Shown here: piece by piece, positions 24,204 through 32,449 of the stretch
Position numbering within the stretch: position 1 is the stretch's first letter
How the letters are laid out: every line of letters starts with the position of its first letter
Source of the DNA: G963675935 sp963675935
Lineage (GTDB): Bacteria; Planctomycetota; Planctomycetia; Pirellulales; Thermoguttaceae
Direction of reading: 5' to 3'
NCBI GenBank assembly: GCA_963675935.2
Contig: CAXXPV010000003.1
Coordinates: forward strand, 372,001-436,000
DNA: 64,000 nucleotides
Made by a program: the position numbers and the translations under genes
The notes under the pieces: generated by a model
What the model was told of the DNA's origin: nothing
What the model saw: only the letters and a program-made list of their open reading frames with translations
Databases searched by the model: none

Positions 24204-26581
24204 ATCTTCACCAATGTGATGGAAGACGGCCAGCCGGTGGGCGGCGTGTAGGAATAATTGGCGACGTAGGGCGTCGGATTGCCATAAACTGCTTTGATGT
24301 AAGTCAGGGTCATGGTTTCGCCCATCAACTCCGCTTCGGTTGGATAGCCAATGTAGCCTTCATAGCCGTAGCCATTGACCTGATTCTGACCATTGAAGCC
24401 TACGAAAGCCGTCTGCTGGTCGTCGGTGCCAAGCAGAAGCGGGATATAGCTCGCACCATTAAGCCCGTCGCTTCGGGCTAGGTTGAAACAGATCGTATGA
24501 AGGTAATACTTGTTATCCTCGGGGCCAAGATACGGGTAAGGGCTCGGTTCAGCATCATAGCCCCATTCGCAAGACGAGCCTGCCAAGTCTTGGTTGGGAT
24601 ACGTGCCGCGAACATGGTAGCTCAATCCATAGGTGCCTACGCCGGGAATCGTTACACTGAACGAAGGAATGGCTGTAAGCTGACCAGGAAGATAACACGC
24701 ACTGCAATTGGCACAAACGCTGGTCGCCGCCCATGCGGTGCTGCGCGTCTCACCGACGCCCAAACCAATGTTCCAATACGGAATGGAGCCGTCTGAACCC
24801 AGCCCGATTTTGTGCGGCAACGCTTCCCAGGTATCAGAATCAATGGACAGGCAGCAACACGGACCGCCATACAGAGGCGACCACCCACAAGTGTATCCTG
24901 CGATGACGTGATAGTTGTCGTCGAGCTTGAAGATGCAAACAACGAGTTCCCCGGAAGTAAGGCTCAAAAGCGTAATGGCAAAAGTCGAAACTTGCGAGCC
25001 GCACGTGAGGGTGAGCGTGCCGGCGTTCGAGCCTGCCGTGGGCATTGAAAGCTCGATCGAGTATGCGCCATCTGGGCCGAAGAACAAGCGGCGGGCGAAC
25101 GGGGGCGTATCATTGAGGGACGCGCCGAGACCATACAAATAGAGCGGGTCGTATTCCGCATTCAGCAAAACATTGTGCCACATCACCTTGGCACCGGTGC
25201 CGGAAGAGGCTATATGATCGCCGCCGGAATCAGTTGTGAAGGCCCACGTTCCGCTGATGATGTCCCAATAGTTTCCTGCCAAGTCCAATTGAATCGTCCA
25301 GGGAAAATCAACGTCGATGGTCTCGGTCACATAAATATGGCCGCTGTCGGCTGATGCGCACGTGTATTCCTTGCCGTTAATCACGATTGGCAATCCCGCC
25401 GGACTACTGGCATAATTCCCACTGTATCCCGAAAACAATAATGCCGTCCCATTTACGGGTACTTCGCCGCCTGTGGCTAGACCGAATCCAGGTGCCTCAC
25501 TGCCTACAATCAAGCCGTAGAATTTCCAATCAACATCATCGAATGTCGTATTCGTGAGCGTGGTGAAATTGCCAACGTAGGAGGCGATAATGTCGGAACT
25601 ACCGCCCGTTATGTGAATGGTGCAGCCGTCATAAACATGGTCCAGACGCGAGCTTGCTTGATAGACCATGTTGGGTTGCCATGGAGCACCGCCCCCGGCG
25701 TTGGAAATGACGCTGTTCTTGGTCGGATCAAAGAGCCACCAACTATACGAAGAGGAATAGACACCATCGGCGGGTGGAGAATCGAGGGTTGCCCCTGTTG
25801 TCGAATTGGCCGTGATTTGATACCAAGAAGGGTTGTTCTGATAGACTATTTTGATCCATGCCGTTTTCAACTGGTCGGTGTGCCAGCCGATGGGAGCATA
25901 TACCGGGGCATAATTTGGAGCAGGTCCAGAGCCGGTCCTTGGATAGAAAACACCATTCTCGATCTTGAAGCCGCTGTAGTTACCATAATAGGTGAAGTCA
26001 ATCGTCCAACTGATGTTTGGCACGGAACTCATCGTCAATGTGGTAGTGTCGTTGGCAGCAATCGTGCCGCCGTTGCTGCCGAATGAAATGGTATTGCCAA
26101 CAAAAGCATCTGCGACCCAGCCCGTGGGTGCAGGATTGGGAATGAAGGTTAAACCGTGCCGGGTCAGCTTGCCGGATGTCGTATAATTCCAACGCCACGG
26201 GACCGTGAGATTCGGCTCAAGGGTCGTTTGCAACGGATCGCCGTCGAATGTGGTATGAGTATATTCCCCATGTAATGTAAAAATCCTTTTGCCGCCCGCC
26301 CCCGTCGCGGTGTCGCCCAGGTCCAAGGTAAGCGTGGTCCAGCGTCCTAACGATGTTGAATTTGGGCAACCGGCCTGACTATTATGGCTGGACTCGTGTT
26401 GAAGCCAACTATCGGGCCAAGGATCGGGTCGCCATTTTGTACTTCTCGCATTGATCGAAGTCGATAGCGACGTGGAATGGTTGCCGGATAACTGAAAACC
26501 GCAAAAGCCTAGCACTACGCTCTTGCAACCACTCGGACAACAACAACCAGGAGTGAATCTATATCCCATCAGGTTCCACAC
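24200..26581 (-). CDS. Large phage tail protein, Cys-rich N-terminus
   Basis: The 793-aa protein begins, from GTG 26581, MWNLMGYRFTPGCCCPSGCK. It continues as a beta-rich, Gly/Ser/Thr/Trp-rich protein, with another Cys cluster near residues 570-660 (CGWSPLYGGPCCCLSID; SVCANCSACYLPG). Its start overlaps the end of the upstream gene. Position and composition suggest a tail fibre or receptor-binding protein. The frequent adjacent cysteines are odd for a cytoplasmically assembled virion protein and may bind metal. Confidence 0.7.
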   Translation of the reverse strand: MWNLMGYRFTPGCCCPSGCKSVVLGFCGFQLSGNHSTSLSTSINARSTKWRPDPWPDSWLQHESSHNSQAGCPNSTSLGRWTTLTLDLGDTATGAGGKRIFTLHGEYTHTTFDGDPLQTTLEPNLTVPWRWNYTTSGKLTRHGLTFIPNPAPTGWVADAFVGNTISFGSNGGTIAANDTTTLTMSSVPNISWTIDFTYYGNYSGFKIENGVFYPRTGSGPAPNYAPVYAPIGWHTDQLKTAWIKIVYQNNPSWYQITANSTTGATLDSPPADGVYSSSYSWWLFDPTKNSVISNAGGGAPWQPNMVYQASSRLDHVYDGCTIHITGGSSDIIASYVGNFTTLTNTTFDDVDWKFYGLIVGSEAPGFGLATGGEVPVNGTALLFSGYSGNYASSPAGLPIVINGKEYTCASADSGHIYVTETIDVDFPWTIQLDLAGNYWDIISGTWAFTTDSGGDHIASSGTGAKVMWHNVLLNAEYDPLYLYGLGASLNDTPPFARRLFFGPDGAYSIELSMPTAGSNAGTLTLTCGSQVSTFAITLLSLTSGELVVCIFKLDDNYHVIAGYTCGWSPLYGGPCCCLSIDSDTWEALPHKIGLGSDGSIPYWNIGLGVGETRSTAWAATSVCANCSACYLPGQLTAIPSFSVTIPGVGTYGLSYHVRGTYPNQDLAGSSCEWGYDAEPSPYPYLGPEDNKYYLHTICFNLARSDGLNGASYIPLLLGTDDQQTAFVGFNGQNQVNGYGYEGYIGYPTEAELMGETMTLTYIKAVYGNPTPYVANYSYTPPTGWPSSITLVKI

Positions 26582-27279
26582 TCCGCCTCAATGACGACGT
26601 AGATGCCGCCGATTTTTTGGCAAACGACCTTCTTTCCGGTTGGAATCGAGGCATAGCCCAGCCAGTCGTAAGCAATGACGTTGAAAGTGGTGTCAGAAAA
26701 ACTGCTGCCCCGCCGGGTGTAGATGCTTACCGTGGTGGAGCCACCTACAGCCAACGCGGCGTCCAGTTTGCCGATAAACATATCGAGTTCGTGAAATCGC
26801 CCTATCGCCACCCGATTCGTTGTATCTATGACCCCGTAGGTCGTGAAAACTGGCAGATAATCCTTGGTGAGATACCAGTAGCCGGGGTTAGGACCGAGTT
26901 CATCGCCAAGAGCGGGAGCGGTGCCGTAATACCATATCTTCACATCGTCGCCGTCCTGATAATTGCCGATTCCCGTTGTCGGCGGCATTGTCGTATCGTC
27001 CTCGACGGGCACGGGCACCGATCCATTGACAAGATAGTTTTTGTATAAGGTCGTGGAGGGCTTTCCAATCTTCGGAACAACCGAGCCGTCATCCAATGTC
27101 TGCACACCGGTGACGGCCATCATGGCATAAGCGGGAACCGTTTCGCCGGAGGCATTGTAAAACCGTGGTTGCCTTGCCTTAAACTGTGGAATCGGCCGAC
27201 CGCCAAAGCCGGTCCGGGACGCCCGCGTGTCAGTGACGTATCGGCGAAGCGCATCACGAATACGGTCTCGGTCGCTCAT
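26569..27279 (-). CDS. Phage tail structural protein
   Basis: The 236-aa protein starts MSDRDRIRDALRRYVTD, chosen because this ATG forms an ATGA overlap with the upstream stop at 27276. A segment 'FYNASGETVPAYAMMAVTGV' is followed by beta-rich sequence ending in GIYVVIEAECGT. Similar segments occur in phage capsid-decoration or tail proteins. The exact role is not recognisable. Confidence 0.65.
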   Translation of the reverse strand: MSDRDRIRDALRRYVTDTRASRTGFGGRPIPQFKARQPRFYNASGETVPAYAMMAVTGVQTLDDGSVVPKIGKPSTTLYKNYLVNGSVPVPVEDDTTMPPTTGIGNYQDGDDVKIWYYGTAPALGDELGPNPGYWYLTKDYLPVFTTYGVIDTTNRVAIGRFHELDMFIGKLDAALAVGGSTTVSIYTRRGSSFSDTTFNVIAYDWLGYASIPTGKKVVCQKIGGIYVVIEAECGT

Positions 27280-28268
27280 GTGTTCCAACCGTCAGGAGGT
27301 GTCAGGTTCAAGCCGGAAAACGCGGCGGTTTGCTTCGTGTGGAACTTCAAGAAGACTGGGGCTGACACCAACTGGTGCGTCGTCGCGTTCCGCAAAATCT
27401 CCGTCCCATCCGTATCCAATAGCGAAGGACGACCGTCATAAAAGCCCGAACCATCGCTCGCGTTGTCAGTCGTGCCCCGCGTGGCAGGCAATACCTCCCA
27501 CTTGTTCTGTGCATTGATTTTCCAGGCCAGCGGTCCTGCATTCAACACATATTCAGGGTCAAAGCCGCCCACATAGGTCGTGCCCCAACTGTTCGGCAAC
27601 GTAATCGCAACGCGGGGTTTAATGAGAATCTTGTAGGTCGTGTTCCACCAATAAACGCCCTGGATGAACTCGTCGCCGGTCTGAATGTCGTCCACCAACG
27701 CCTCGCCCACGGCCGCTCCGCACCATACATCGGTGTTGGTGTGTCCCATAAACCCGCGTTTGGTCGTGCGGGCGGCTGTCGCCTCATATTGATTGACGGT
27801 TATCTCTTCACAGTAGATCGGCATGTCCGGCACGGGGTCGAACGGAGTGCCGGCCGTGTCGGTCAAAAGCAACGGGCTATCGCTGCCGCCGCCATAATCG
27901 ACAAACCGAGAGACGGGGATGGGGATGTAGCGGGAAGACCAGCGGGGACGGCGTTGGTCGGGCTGCTTCTGTTCGTCGGCCGGGTCGCGTCCGCTCAACG
28001 GGCTTTCCTGCCAGTCGGCCACCACGTCCCAGTAGCACGGGGCATTGGCTTGGCGTCGGGCGTCGGTCTTGACGCAGACGGCCATCAAGTTTTCAGCATT
28101 GGGCGAGCCATAGACAGGGAGCAGTCCGCAATTGAGAACTTCGGCCCGCGTCATCGTCGGCGAATCGCACTTGACCGTCCATTCATTATGATAGGAGCTA
28201 CGGCCACGCTCGTCCTGTCCGCCCGACTTGCCGCCGGACTTTTCACGAACCCAAAGGACTGACCCCAT
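27276..28268 (-). CDS. Phage tail-associated protein
   Basis: The 330-aa protein is preceded by AGGAG and located right after the tape measure gene. Landmarks are VLWVREKSGGKSGG, a central VSRFVDYGGGSDSPLLLTD and GFMGHTNTDVWCG. It likely forms part of the tail tip, by position only. It forms an ATGA overlap with the next gene, so the tail-tip genes are translationally coupled. Confidence 0.65.
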   Translation of the reverse strand: MGSVLWVREKSGGKSGGQDERGRSSYHNEWTVKCDSPTMTRAEVLNCGLLPVYGSPNAENLMAVCVKTDARRQANAPCYWDVVADWQESPLSGRDPADEQKQPDQRRPRWSSRYIPIPVSRFVDYGGGSDSPLLLTDTAGTPFDPVPDMPIYCEEITVNQYEATAARTTKRGFMGHTNTDVWCGAAVGEALVDDIQTGDEFIQGVYWWNTTYKILIKPRVAITLPNSWGTTYVGGFDPEYVLNAGPLAWKINAQNKWEVLPATRGTTDNASDGSGFYDGRPSLLDTDGTEILRNATTHQLVSAPVFLKFHTKQTAAFSGLNLTPPDGWNT

Positions 28269-28277
28269 GCCGTGCTC

Positions 28278-30161
28278 CTATAAAATCGCGTTTTGCATCG
28301 CCCGCAGCAACTCTTGGTCGATGGATTTGCCCGACTCGATCAAGGCGGCAATCCGGTTGAGTGCCACCACGGTGTCGATGGCCGCCTTGGTCTTCGGGTC
28401 GGAAACCGACGCTTGGGCGATGACCGAGTGGGCCTCGGCACTACCGGCAGCCATCGCACCGTTTAGGCTGATGCTGGGTTTGTCGCCCGCCATTTCGCCA
28501 ATGACCGACTTCCGGCGGCTCGTATTCCAAGCGTTGAACTCGTCGCCGGTGATTGTCCCGGACGCCAACGCCTTGCGATGCTCTTCAAGGTCTTTGGCGT
28601 AGTCGCCCAAAGGATTGCTGACGCCCAACTGCTTCCGCCGGTCGTCGCTATCCTTGGCAATCTGCTTCGCGGCCAAGTCCTGACGGCCGGTATCATCGCT
28701 CCACTGCTGCAATTTGTCGATGCGTTCTTGAAAAGCCTCTTCACCGCTTTGCAACTGTCGCCGCATCTGCTTTGCATCAAAGCCCTCGGCCTCCTTGTAA
28801 TAATCATCGAGAGCCTTGCGACAAAGCTGCCAATAGCGTTGATTTGCGTCCCAACGTAGATGTTCGTATTCTTTCTGTCGGCGTAGCTTGGCGTCGTCGA
28901 TCGCCTGCTGGTATTTTTCCTCCGGCGATGGATCGCTTTGCAACGCACGGTCTGAACGGGTGAGCGAATCGGTCTCTTGACGGCGATTGCCAAACAGTCG
29001 CAAGTTGGCGTTAATCTCTTCTTGGGACATACCTCCGGCACGGGCTTTGTCGGAGTATTCACGGTCTCGCATCTGGTCCGCACCGTAGTAGGCGGTCTGC
29101 CACGCCTTCATGTTGGCTTCGCCCGTCTTGCTGGCCTCGACCTTGGCAGCAGTCCGTTGAATGACAGATGCCAAAGCATCCCATTCCGCAATTTGGTCTC
29201 TTGTCGGCGAAAACTTCTTGATCCAATCATTGCGTGCAACATCTTCGGCGGTCCGCCCGAAGGCGTATAACTTGGATTGCATCCCCTCGATGCCGTTTTG
29301 GGCCTTTGCCCATTTTTCAGCATTGGCCTGGATTTTCTGCAACCACAAGGCCGTGGATTCGTCCTGCCGGGCGTTTTCAGCCAGAGCGGAAACGCCGCTG
29401 CCGCCACCCGCAAGATAAGTGGCACCGCCCCAGACGGAAGCACCGACGCTTTTTATCCCTTCCCATGTGTGCGTGGCCGAGAGGGCGGCACCTTCCACAA
29501 ACCGCGAATGTTGCGGCAGTCCCTTTTTGGCCACGTATTGGTCATAGGTCATGCCGAGCTTGATGGCCTCTTCGCGGGTCTGCTTGATTTCGTTGCCTAA
29601 ATCCGCCGCTACACTACGAGCCGCCAACACGCCAGCACCAAATGCGGCAATGCCGATGGTGGCACCGGATATGTCGTCGATCATATTACCTAGCAACGGC
29701 CCGAACGCCCCAAGTCCCTCCCGTTTCAACAGGGAATTGACAAAGCGACGACTGCCACGCAAACCACCATTGCCGCCGTTGCCGCCAAGAAGGGCCGCTT
29801 GATTCGCTTCCTCTAGGCTCAACGAACTTGTTGCACTGTTGCCCCAGGGAATCATGGATTTCCAGCGAGTCTGGTTGCGAAACCCCGAATCGCCAGAAGG
29901 ACCAAACGATTGGCCAAGAATCGAGCCGCCGCCAACACGGGCAAGCGGTCCGCCCGTGCCCTGCATCGCCCGCGTCCATGCGTCGTTCTCTTCCTTCATC
30001 CGCTGGGCCACCGACTTGCGAGAACTGAACCAGCGGTCGAACTTCTCGGCTTGGTCCTTGAAGCTGCCGAATCCATCGCGGCCAGCCGACTGCATACCGG
30101 AGTTGAACGATGCCGAGTTCGTTATCAGGTCGATTCGGATTTGACTGGCAATAGACGCCAT
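28278..30161 (-). CDS. Phage tail tape measure protein (short)
   Basis: The 627-aa protein is rich in helix and Gln/Lys/Ala, with hydrophobic Gly/Ala stretches in the middle (GATIGIAAFGAGVLAARSVA; SVWGGATYLAGGGSGVSALA) and long charged coiled coils in the second half. It lies immediately after the frameshifted chaperone pair, the canonical place for the tape measure. The stop of the upstream frame and ATG 30161 form TGATG, with AAAGGG 6 bases upstream. The length would predict a rather short tail (~100 nm or less). Confidence 0.8.
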   Translation of the reverse strand: MASIASQIRIDLITNSASFNSGMQSAGRDGFGSFKDQAEKFDRWFSSRKSVAQRMKEENDAWTRAMQGTGGPLARVGGGSILGQSFGPSGDSGFRNQTRWKSMIPWGNSATSSLSLEEANQAALLGGNGGNGGLRGSRRFVNSLLKREGLGAFGPLLGNMIDDISGATIGIAAFGAGVLAARSVAADLGNEIKQTREEAIKLGMTYDQYVAKKGLPQHSRFVEGAALSATHTWEGIKSVGASVWGGATYLAGGGSGVSALAENARQDESTALWLQKIQANAEKWAKAQNGIEGMQSKLYAFGRTAEDVARNDWIKKFSPTRDQIAEWDALASVIQRTAAKVEASKTGEANMKAWQTAYYGADQMRDREYSDKARAGGMSQEEINANLRLFGNRRQETDSLTRSDRALQSDPSPEEKYQQAIDDAKLRRQKEYEHLRWDANQRYWQLCRKALDDYYKEAEGFDAKQMRRQLQSGEEAFQERIDKLQQWSDDTGRQDLAAKQIAKDSDDRRKQLGVSNPLGDYAKDLEEHRKALASGTITGDEFNAWNTSRRKSVIGEMAGDKPSISLNGAMAAGSAEAHSVIAQASVSDPKTKAAIDTVVALNRIAALIESGKSIDQELLRAMQNAIL

Positions 30162-30517
30162 CACTTACCCTTTGCTGCTCGGCTGATTCCCTCGGCCCAC
30201 CGCTCTCGGGCTTGCACTAAATCACGCTCCGAAATCTTCGATTCATGCTTCGGCAAGTAGTGCATGTATTCGGCCGGAGGCTTCGGGGCGGCTCCGGGAT
30301 GACAAGCGTAGTTGTTGGCAATCGCCGTCCCTATCGCCAAATCCGCCCGCTCGTCCGCCCAAGGCTCCATTTCGTAAAGGGTCCGCCATTCCTCGAATAG
30401 TTCGGGCGGCGTCTCACGCAACAGACGATTTACGTCGAGGCCGTAGCCGGTGTCGATTGTTCGGCACAGGAGGAAAGCGAACCATCGCCTCCCGTGCTTT
30501 GCAAGTTTTTTCGCCAA
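30161..30517 (-). CDS. Tail assembly chaperone, -1 frameshift extension (gpT/DUF4035-like)
   Basis: The frame is open from the frameshift site and encodes LAKHGRRWFAFLLCRTIDTG, followed by LLRETPPELFEEWRTLYEME and PWADERADLAIGTAIANNY. This matches the WxxxYxxEPxGxxRxDLRxAxxxxxxA pattern of minor tail protein T / DUF4035. The TTG at 30517 is not a credible start. The segment is made as a fusion to the upstream chaperone when ribosomes slip at 30505-30511, giving ~232 aa in total. It lies directly before the tape measure gene, as in lambda G/GT. Confidence 0.85.
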   Translation of the reverse strand: MAKKLAKHGRRWFAFLLCRTIDTGYGLDVNRLLRETPPELFEEWRTLYEMEPWADERADLAIGTAIANNYACHPGAAPKPPAEYMHYLPKHESKISERDLVQARERWAEGISRAAKGK

Positions 30518-30858
30518 ACCATCCGGTTCTCGTCGGTCAAGCCGCAGACGTGCCGACCGGCGGCATAGAGCCGTTCAAGGACGGGAGCGAGAAAGGCCGA
30601 CGTGCTAAGCCACATCACGTCTTCGTCATTGAAAATCCGGTTGCCATCAAGGTCGCAAGCGACACGCACAACAAAGATGGCCCGTTCGTCGAGCGAATCG
30701 CCCGCGTCGGTGTTCTGCCAACCGGCGGCAATCGTGTGGAGCGAAGCCGGGGCTACGCCAATCGTGCCGTCCCACTTCGGCAATTCCGGCGTAGGGACGG
30801 GCACGACGGTCGTTTTCGCCGCCGCCACGGCCGCTCGGATTTCTTCACGCATGGACAT
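30430..30858 (-). CDS. Tail assembly chaperone (gpG-like), zero-frame product
   Basis: The 142-aa protein starts MSMREEIRAAVAAAK; GGAG 8 bases before ATG 30858 favours it over ATG 30864. It contains FNDEDVMWLSTSAFLAPVLE, typical of gpG-like chaperones that bind the tape measure. The zero frame ends at 30430 after a low-complexity tail (STGGDGSLSSCAEQSTPAT) that looks like read-through of the other frame, while the -1 frame encodes conserved sequence. It is expected to be the abundant product, with a minority of ribosomes making the fusion. Confidence 0.85.
   Translation of the reverse strand: MSMREEIRAAVAAAKTTVVPVPTPELPKWDGTIGVAPASLHTIAAGWQNTDAGDSLDERAIFVVRVACDLDGNRIFNDEDVMWLSTSAFLAPVLERLYAAGRHVCGLTDENRMVWRKNLQSTGGDGSLSSCAEQSTPATAST
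30505..30511 (-). promoter_or_regulatory. Programmed -1 frameshift site A_AAA_AAC
   Basis: On the minus strand the zero-frame codons read CGA AAA AAC, giving the slippery heptamer A_AAA_AAC in the correct phase. The -1 frame then continues CTT GCA (Leu-Ala) into the gpT-like frame. About 11 bases downstream, GGAGG (30493-30489) can pair with CCTCC near 30473-30469, with inner CGA/TCG pairs, as a possible stimulatory stem. Arrangement and position match lambda G/GT. Confidence 0.9.
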
Positions 30859-31033
30859 TTTCATTTCTCCGAATCGTTTCCAAAATGATTTCGCCTACGC
30901 GGTCGCGTGTGTGGGAAACGCCGTAGATGTAGGCATTTTGCGGCGTCGAATTGCCACCCATAGTCTCATCCGCTTCAATCCGGCATACCTGTTGCCATAC
31001 CAGATCGGCGAATCTCTTGGTGGCGTCGTTCAT
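30845..31033 (-). CDS. Small tail-region protein
   Basis: The 62-aa acidic/helical protein is MNDATKRFADLVWQQVCRIE ending RRNENVHA. Its ATG 31033 forms a TGATG overlap with the tail tube stop, and its end overlaps the start of the chaperone gene. The tight packing supports it as a real coupled gene. Function unknown. Confidence 0.6.
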   Translation of the reverse strand: MNDATKRFADLVWQQVCRIEADETMGGNSTPQNAYIYGVSHTRDRVGEIILETIRRNENVHA

Positions 31034-31398
31034 CACGCACCCGTCGCACCCGGAATGGTGGGCTTGAAGGTAATGTCGCCGGAGATGGGGCTGTTCTCAT
31101 CGCCACCACCGGAAACAGAGGTAACCATCCATCTTCCAGACAGCGAAGTTGTCGAACTATCGGCCCACGACACCGCCAGCGTGCCCGTGTCGCCCACATC
31201 GACGACCGGCATTCGCTTGACCTTGGCGGTCACTTCCAAGTCGGGCTGGGCAACTTCCGAGAGCTTGGTGAGGTCTTCGGGTTCGGTAACATCGACGACT
31301 TGGCCGTCCTTCTTGTAATGGCAGCCGACGAGCCGGGCGATGGCCGTGCCAAAGGTGAGCGTGGAACCATTGAACATGCGGGTGGTTGGGTCTGCCAT
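31033..31398 (-). CDS. Major tail (tube) protein-like
   Basis: The 121-aa protein has beta strands and the pattern MADPTTRMFNGSTLTFGTAI...VVDVTEPEDL...LEVTAKVKRMPVVDVGDTG...SGDITFKPT, which fits tail-tube subunits of siphoviruses. AAAGGA 6 bases upstream is a good ribosome site. It lies just before the chaperones and tape measure, as expected of a tube gene, though it is shorter than typical tubes (~140-250 aa). Confidence 0.7.
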   Translation of the reverse strand: MADPTTRMFNGSTLTFGTAIARLVGCHYKKDGQVVDVTEPEDLTKLSEVAQPDLEVTAKVKRMPVVDVGDTGTLAVSWADSSTTSLSGRWMVTSVSGGGDENSPISGDITFKPTIPGATGA

Positions 31399-31401
31399 TG
31401 T

Positions 31402-31962
31402 TTATCCTTTATTCAAGAGCGATTGAGCCTCCGCAAGAATCCCCTCGGACGCTTGGGAAGCGATTGTTTCTGCTACAGTAGTTTTTGCCCGGTCATAGGC
31501 CCGCTCGATAAAATCATTCGGTGCTGCGGCTGCTACGTGCTGCCCGAAGAATTTGCCAGTCCGTGCATCGTATAAGGCTTTCTTATTCACAACGCTGATG
31601 GCTTTGCGTCCGTGGGCAACGATATGCAAGTAACGTATGGGATTCTGGACCGGGAGCGTTGGATTCGCCGTCGTCTTCTTCTTGCCGAAGTATTTCGAGC
31701 CTTGCACGGCTCGTCGAAACCCACGACGAACGCCGACAGCCATCAAAAGAGAGGTCTTGTAGGTGCGGAGCGGAGAGGTGCCAATCGCCAACTTCATCAA
31801 GCCCGTGGCGGTGGGTGCCTCATCCTTCTCTTCTTCCGCAATCATCGTGCCGCCCTGTTTGACCAAAGGTTTCAAGACTCGATTCTGTGCGGCTTTGGGC
31901 AGGTCTTGAAACATACGCATCACATTCTTGTCGCCCGATAGTTCCATCTTGAAAGCGCCCAT
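31402..31962 (-). CDS. HK97 gp10-like head-tail/minor tail protein
   Basis: The 186-aa protein has MELSGDKNVMRMFQDLPKAA then a Lys-rich middle (EEKDEAPTATGLMKLAIG; GKKKTTANPTLPVQNPIRYL) and a helical end. The 'EAPTATGxLKxSI' and 'F..RAYDR' elements are those of the HK97 gp10 family. ATG 31962 lies just past the upstream stop (31964); the longer open frame is excluded as it would overlap the upstream gene. Confidence 0.75.
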   Translation of the reverse strand: MGAFKMELSGDKNVMRMFQDLPKAAQNRVLKPLVKQGGTMIAEEEKDEAPTATGLMKLAIGTSPLRTYKTSLLMAVGVRRGFRRAVQGSKYFGKKKTTANPTLPVQNPIRYLHIVAHGRKAISVVNKKALYDARTGKFFGQHVAAAAPNDFIERAYDRAKTTVAETIASQASEGILAEAQSLLNKG

Positions 31963-31963
31963 G

Positions 31964-32431
31964 CTATGCCTCGCATCGCCATGTAGCGGTGATTTCACTG
32001 TAGAACCGCATATTGGTCCAATCGTCGATTCGCTTGGACGTTCGGCGAGCCGAGACGCAAACGGCATCGTTGAGAATGTAAGCACCGTCGAGCGGCTTGA
32101 TGAATCGAGCGATTTGCGAAGAGAGGGCCGATAACGCCGTCGCCGTCTCTGCCAACAATCCAACGGACGGCACTTTCATTTGCACGACGACCAGCAATTC
32201 CCGCTCGTCATAAGTGGGGTTGGATGTTCTCGCTCCAAGCGTTTCCGAAATGTCCAACACCCAAACCAGCGGCGTCTTGATTTTGTCGTCGGATATATCA
32301 ACCTCGGGCAGATCGGTCCAACAGACAGTAATTGGGTAGGACGTGCCGCTGATGGTAACGGCCGGAAATTCGGTTTGTAGCGCCGTCGCCAACGCTTGGG
32401 CGTGGTCTTGCAGGGGGTCGGAATTTGCCAT
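31964..32431 (-). CDS. Tail terminator/minor tail-like protein
   Basis: The 155-aa protein starts MANSDPLQDHAQALATAL, has 'ERELLVVVQMKVPSVGLL' and ends 'RFYSEITATWRCEA'. An N-terminal helix, 'VxWTDLPEVDISDD', and a final strand with W before the stop resemble tail-completion proteins. It sits between the connector and the gp10-like gene, the usual place. The role is inferred mainly from order. Confidence 0.6.
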   Translation of the reverse strand: MANSDPLQDHAQALATALQTEFPAVTISGTSYPITVCWTDLPEVDISDDKIKTPLVWVLDISETLGARTSNPTYDERELLVVVQMKVPSVGLLAETATALSALSSQIARFIKPLDGAYILNDAVCVSARRTSKRIDDWTNMRFYSEITATWRCEA

Positions 32432-32449
32432 ACTTTAGGTTTGCATGGC

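Noticed and set aside
30508..30517. TTG start for an independent gpT-like gene
   Set aside because: There is no ribosome site, and the -1 slippery heptamer lies right there in the right phase; the frame is better read as a frameshift product.
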